Shown here piece by piece: positions 6,036 to 7,883 of a stretch of 7,883 nucleotides of DNA (position 1 is its first letter; each line of letters begins with the position of its first letter). The stretch spans positions 1 through 7,883 of the forward strand of contig JAUQYW010000110.1 in NCBI GenBank assembly GCA_030587525.1, in the 5' to 3' direction. The notes below the pieces were generated by a model that saw nothing but the letters and a program-made list of their open reading frames with translations, had not been told where the DNA came from and searched no databases. The translations under genes were made by a program, and so were the position numbers. This stretch comes from Candidatus Sigynarchaeota archaeon (GTDB taxonomy: Archaea; Asgardarchaeota; Lokiarchaeia; Sigynarchaeales; Sigynarchaeaceae).

Positions 6036-7883
6036 TTAATCTTCCGGTTTCACGCTCAACGGCAGAATATAATTGAGAATGCGCCACGCGGCAGGAGTTA
6101 TTTCCGTTAGATTACCCCGAAAATCGACCGGGGAAGCATCGTGAACATGTGGTAGCGAGCCATCAACAGACAACAAGCGCATAAACACCTTCCCATACCG
6201 AGAGCGTATCGACGTGGGAATGGTGCCCTCGAACGACAAGTCGCACAGCTGAGCAGCTGCTGGCTGCCCTTCTTTTAACTTGAATAGAATTGGAGGATAA
6301 AAGAATTCCCAAGCACGCTGGTAAGCGCCCAAAAGCGTGTTGGCCTTGTCGAGCGCAAAAGAGTGCTCGCCGGCAGGAACTTGTAGCCGGAACTTGCCGT
6401 TTTCCCGCTTGAAATATGGTGTCCCCTTGTGGGAAACCACGAGGTCCTCGTCAAGCCACGCGAACCTCAGCGTGTGGCCGAAACTCTCGCTGGATTTTTC
6501 CGCGCCGAAGGGGTACGTGATGAATAGGTTCTTCTCGATCTTGAACGTGATCTCGACCGGGATCATGGAATTCACGAAAATTTCAAGCCGGGTGCCGGAA
6601 TCAACGAGACGGGCCGTATATCGCCCTGCATCAATCATCATACCACCGGGATCACTGACCACGGTAAAAGCGCGGTCGCCGATGGAAAATTCGTGGTCCG
6701 CGTATACTATGGTCTGGCCTTCGACCCTCACGTTGTGCGAGGAGATGGATGGCTCGCCGGCGCACGAGTATCCCAGTGTAGGTAGCTCGTAGACGCGGCC
6801 GCCCATGATCTCCGCCCGTGACCAGAGCATGTTGAGCGCCGCCACACCTTCAAGCATGTCGCAATGCCCTTCACGGGCGCCCCGGTCCAAGCCAGTGATC
6901 TCGTCAAGAACCTTCTCGCCAAGTTGCGTCGCTTCTTTCACGAGGCGAAGACCCCGTTCCTCGATGGTCTCCTCGATGTCCCACGCCTTTGCTAGCGGTA
7001 TCCCCTGGAATTCAGAATACATGCCCGGCGTGGTGAAAGGAACGACGTATGCATCGTGATTCTGGGCGATCATGAGATTTTTCCATGCTTGGTTGATCTC
7101 CGTCTCGTGAGGCTCCGATCCCAGTGCTGTGAGCAACGCGTCAGTAGCCTCGACCTGGACCAGGAAATCCTCGCATCGCCGCGCGCCGTGAATCAAATTG
7201 GAATCCATCGACCGGATCGGGAAGTCCTCGATCGACCATCGCACCTGCCTGCTGACGGGAAGATTGGACTTGGCGAGGTTCAAGAAACTCCGGAAATATA
7301 TCTTTGCTCGCTCGAACTCCACGATGTGCTTCGCAACGTCACCCGAGCCCGGCATCGGATTCGCGAAATCCTCGATATTCACATAGACGACTTGCTGCAG
7401 GTCGGGCCGAGCCACCGCCGCAAAGATCAGCTCGGGCAACTCCTCGAACAGCTTGCCGTGCCATACATGGCCGTTAGGCAGTCCAGATTGCGATGCGATG
7501 GCAGGAATCGTGGTTCCATCGAGCCCCTCCCAGAGCAGCTTCGGGTGATATGATGTCGGCGCCCCGCCCGCGAGACGGGCACTCGCGAAGGCATACTCGA
7601 TCCCGAAGCCACGCAATAGCTGGGGAATCTGGGGGTGCAAAGCGTGCTCGGACGTTGCATAAACGCGGGACTTGAGATCGTGGGCTTCCATGACATCGAG
7701 CCCGAACTCAAATTGCCGGATGTTGGACTCTTCGCAAATATGGCGTAAGTACGGCTCGGCGTATAATGGATTGATGATTTCGACATTGTTTTCCTTGAGT
7801 AAATCCCACACCGGATATTTCTTTCCGAGTTCCTCCAAGGAGACAAGACCGATTTCAAACCCGACGGGAAAGCAATCTTGCCA
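6036..7883 (-). CDS. GH38-like alpha-mannosidase family protein, N-terminus beyond the window
   Basis: There are 615 codons in view, open at the right edge; a TTG at 7838 is internal and not the likely start. Numbering visible residues from the edge, YAEPYLRHICEESNIRQ (41-57) matches the GH38 segment around the Arg-Gln before the active site. PQIPQLLRGFGIEYAF (84-99) matches the conserved Gln-Leu-Pro-Gln stretch. AWKNLMIAQNHDAYVVP (266-282) matches the helical-domain signature usually seen as QxHD. The remainder fits the C-terminal beta-sandwich, ending VDFRGNLTEITPAAWRILNYIL. GH38 enzymes hydrolyse alpha-mannosides by a retaining mechanism with an Asp nucleophile in DxFG. Here that position reads TSEHALHPQ, so the Asp is not obvious and Glu79 lies close by. 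Substrate and activity are uncertain; the family assignment is fairly firm. The start codon and any signal peptide are out of view. The stop lies 12 bases from the convergent hydrolase gene. Confidence 0.82.
   Translation of the reverse strand, partial: WQDCFPVGFEIGLVSLEELGKKYPVWDLLKENNVEIINPLYAEPYLRHICEESNIRQFEFGLDVMEAHDLKSRVYATSEHALHPQIPQLLRGFGIEYAFASARLAGGAPTSYHPKLLWEGLDGTTIPAIASQSGLPNGHVWHGKLFEELPELIFAAVARPDLQQVVYVNIEDFANPMPGSGDVAKHIVEFERAKIYFRSFLNLAKSNLPVSRQVRWSIEDFPIRSMDSNLIHGARRCEDFLVQVEATDALLTALGSEPHETEINQAWKNLMIAQNHDAYVVPFTTPGMYSEFQGIPLAKAWDIEETIEERGLRLVKEATQLGEKVLDEITGLDRGAREGHCDMLEGVAALNMLWSRAEIMGGRVYELPTLGYSCAGEPSISSHNVRVEGQTIVYADHEFSIGDRAFTVVSDPGGMMIDAGRYTARLVDSGTRLEIFVNSMIPVEITFKIEKNLFITYPFGAEKSSESFGHTLRFAWLDEDLVVSHKGTPYFKRENGKFRLQVPAGEHSFALDKANTLLGAYQRAWEFFYPPILFKLKEGQPAAAQLCDLSFEGTIPTSIRSRYGKVFMRLLSVDGSLPHVHDASPVDFRGNLTEITPAAWRILNYILPLSVKPED

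Noticed and set aside
6337..7675. Plus-strand frames opposite the GH38-like gene
   Set aside because: The minus frame shows coherent GH38 motifs over 615 codons; the opposing products resemble no family and are antisense shadows.
7836..7838. TTG as the start of the GH38-like gene
   Set aside because: The frame continues upstream to the window edge without a stop, and the upstream residues (WQDCFPVGFEIG...) are consistent with more of the same domain, so the gene is partial.
1..7883. CRISPR arrays, insertion sequences, transposase or integrase genes, attachment sites
   Set aside because: No regularly spaced repeats, terminal inverted repeats flanking a gene, or recombinase motifs were seen. 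The repetition at 1-2446 is protein-coding beta-helix repetition.

Overview
The window reads as part of an archaeal chromosome. The signs are AT-rich TATA-like boxes in front of genes, few convincing Shine-Dalgarno sites, GTG/TTG alternative starts, a large secreted NosD-type beta-helix protein, and a compact DPM1-like dolichol-phosphate sugar transferase. The NosD-type repeat style (a PYIIEN header, then a beta-helix, then NYWSDY...PYTIPG...DLYPL) resembles surface proteins I associate with Asgard and Thermoplasmata-like archaea. An Asgard origin is a guess, not something the sequence proves. No rRNA, tRNA, CRISPR array or insertion sequence was seen.

Layout. Positions 1-2446 (minus) hold the first 815 codons of a very large secreted beta-helix protein that runs off the left edge. 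Positions 2447-2952 are a 506-base gap that is not empty. On the minus strand it holds, in order of transcription, a hairpin plus T-tract terminator, a palindromic TATA box, a strongly self-complementary segment ending in five T's (a candidate small RNA), a possible promoter for the beta-helix gene, and a small inverted repeat in its leader. A 77-codon plus-strand frame with two CxxC pairs overlaps the candidate RNA and is a competing explanation. Positions 2953-3636 (minus) encode an SGNH/GDSL-fold protein whose nucleophile serine position is Asp. Positions 3685-4536 (minus) encode a GT2 dolichol-phosphate mannosyltransferase-like enzyme; the two may be cotranscribed. Positions 4537-4769 are a divergent intergenic region with four short inverted repeats. 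Positions 4770-5027 and 5046-6023 (plus) form a two-gene unit: a small zinc ribbon and a metallo-beta-lactamase-fold hydrolase. Positions 6036-7883 (minus) hold a GH38-like alpha-mannosidase-type protein lacking its N-terminus at the right edge, convergent with the hydrolase and only 12 bases away.

How the genes may fit together (inference). The beta-helix protein is full of N-x-S/T sequons and has a signal sequence. Next to it are a predicted Dol-P-sugar synthase, an SGNH protein of the kind often used to trim ester groups from glycans, and a GH38-like glycosidase, so a surface-glycoprotein/glycan theme is reasonable. The zinc-ribbon/hydrolase pair is probably a separate unit. The most novel points are the candidate structured RNA at about 2610-2767, the Ser-to-Asp change in the SGNH protein, and the unusual catalytic motif of the GH38-like protein.
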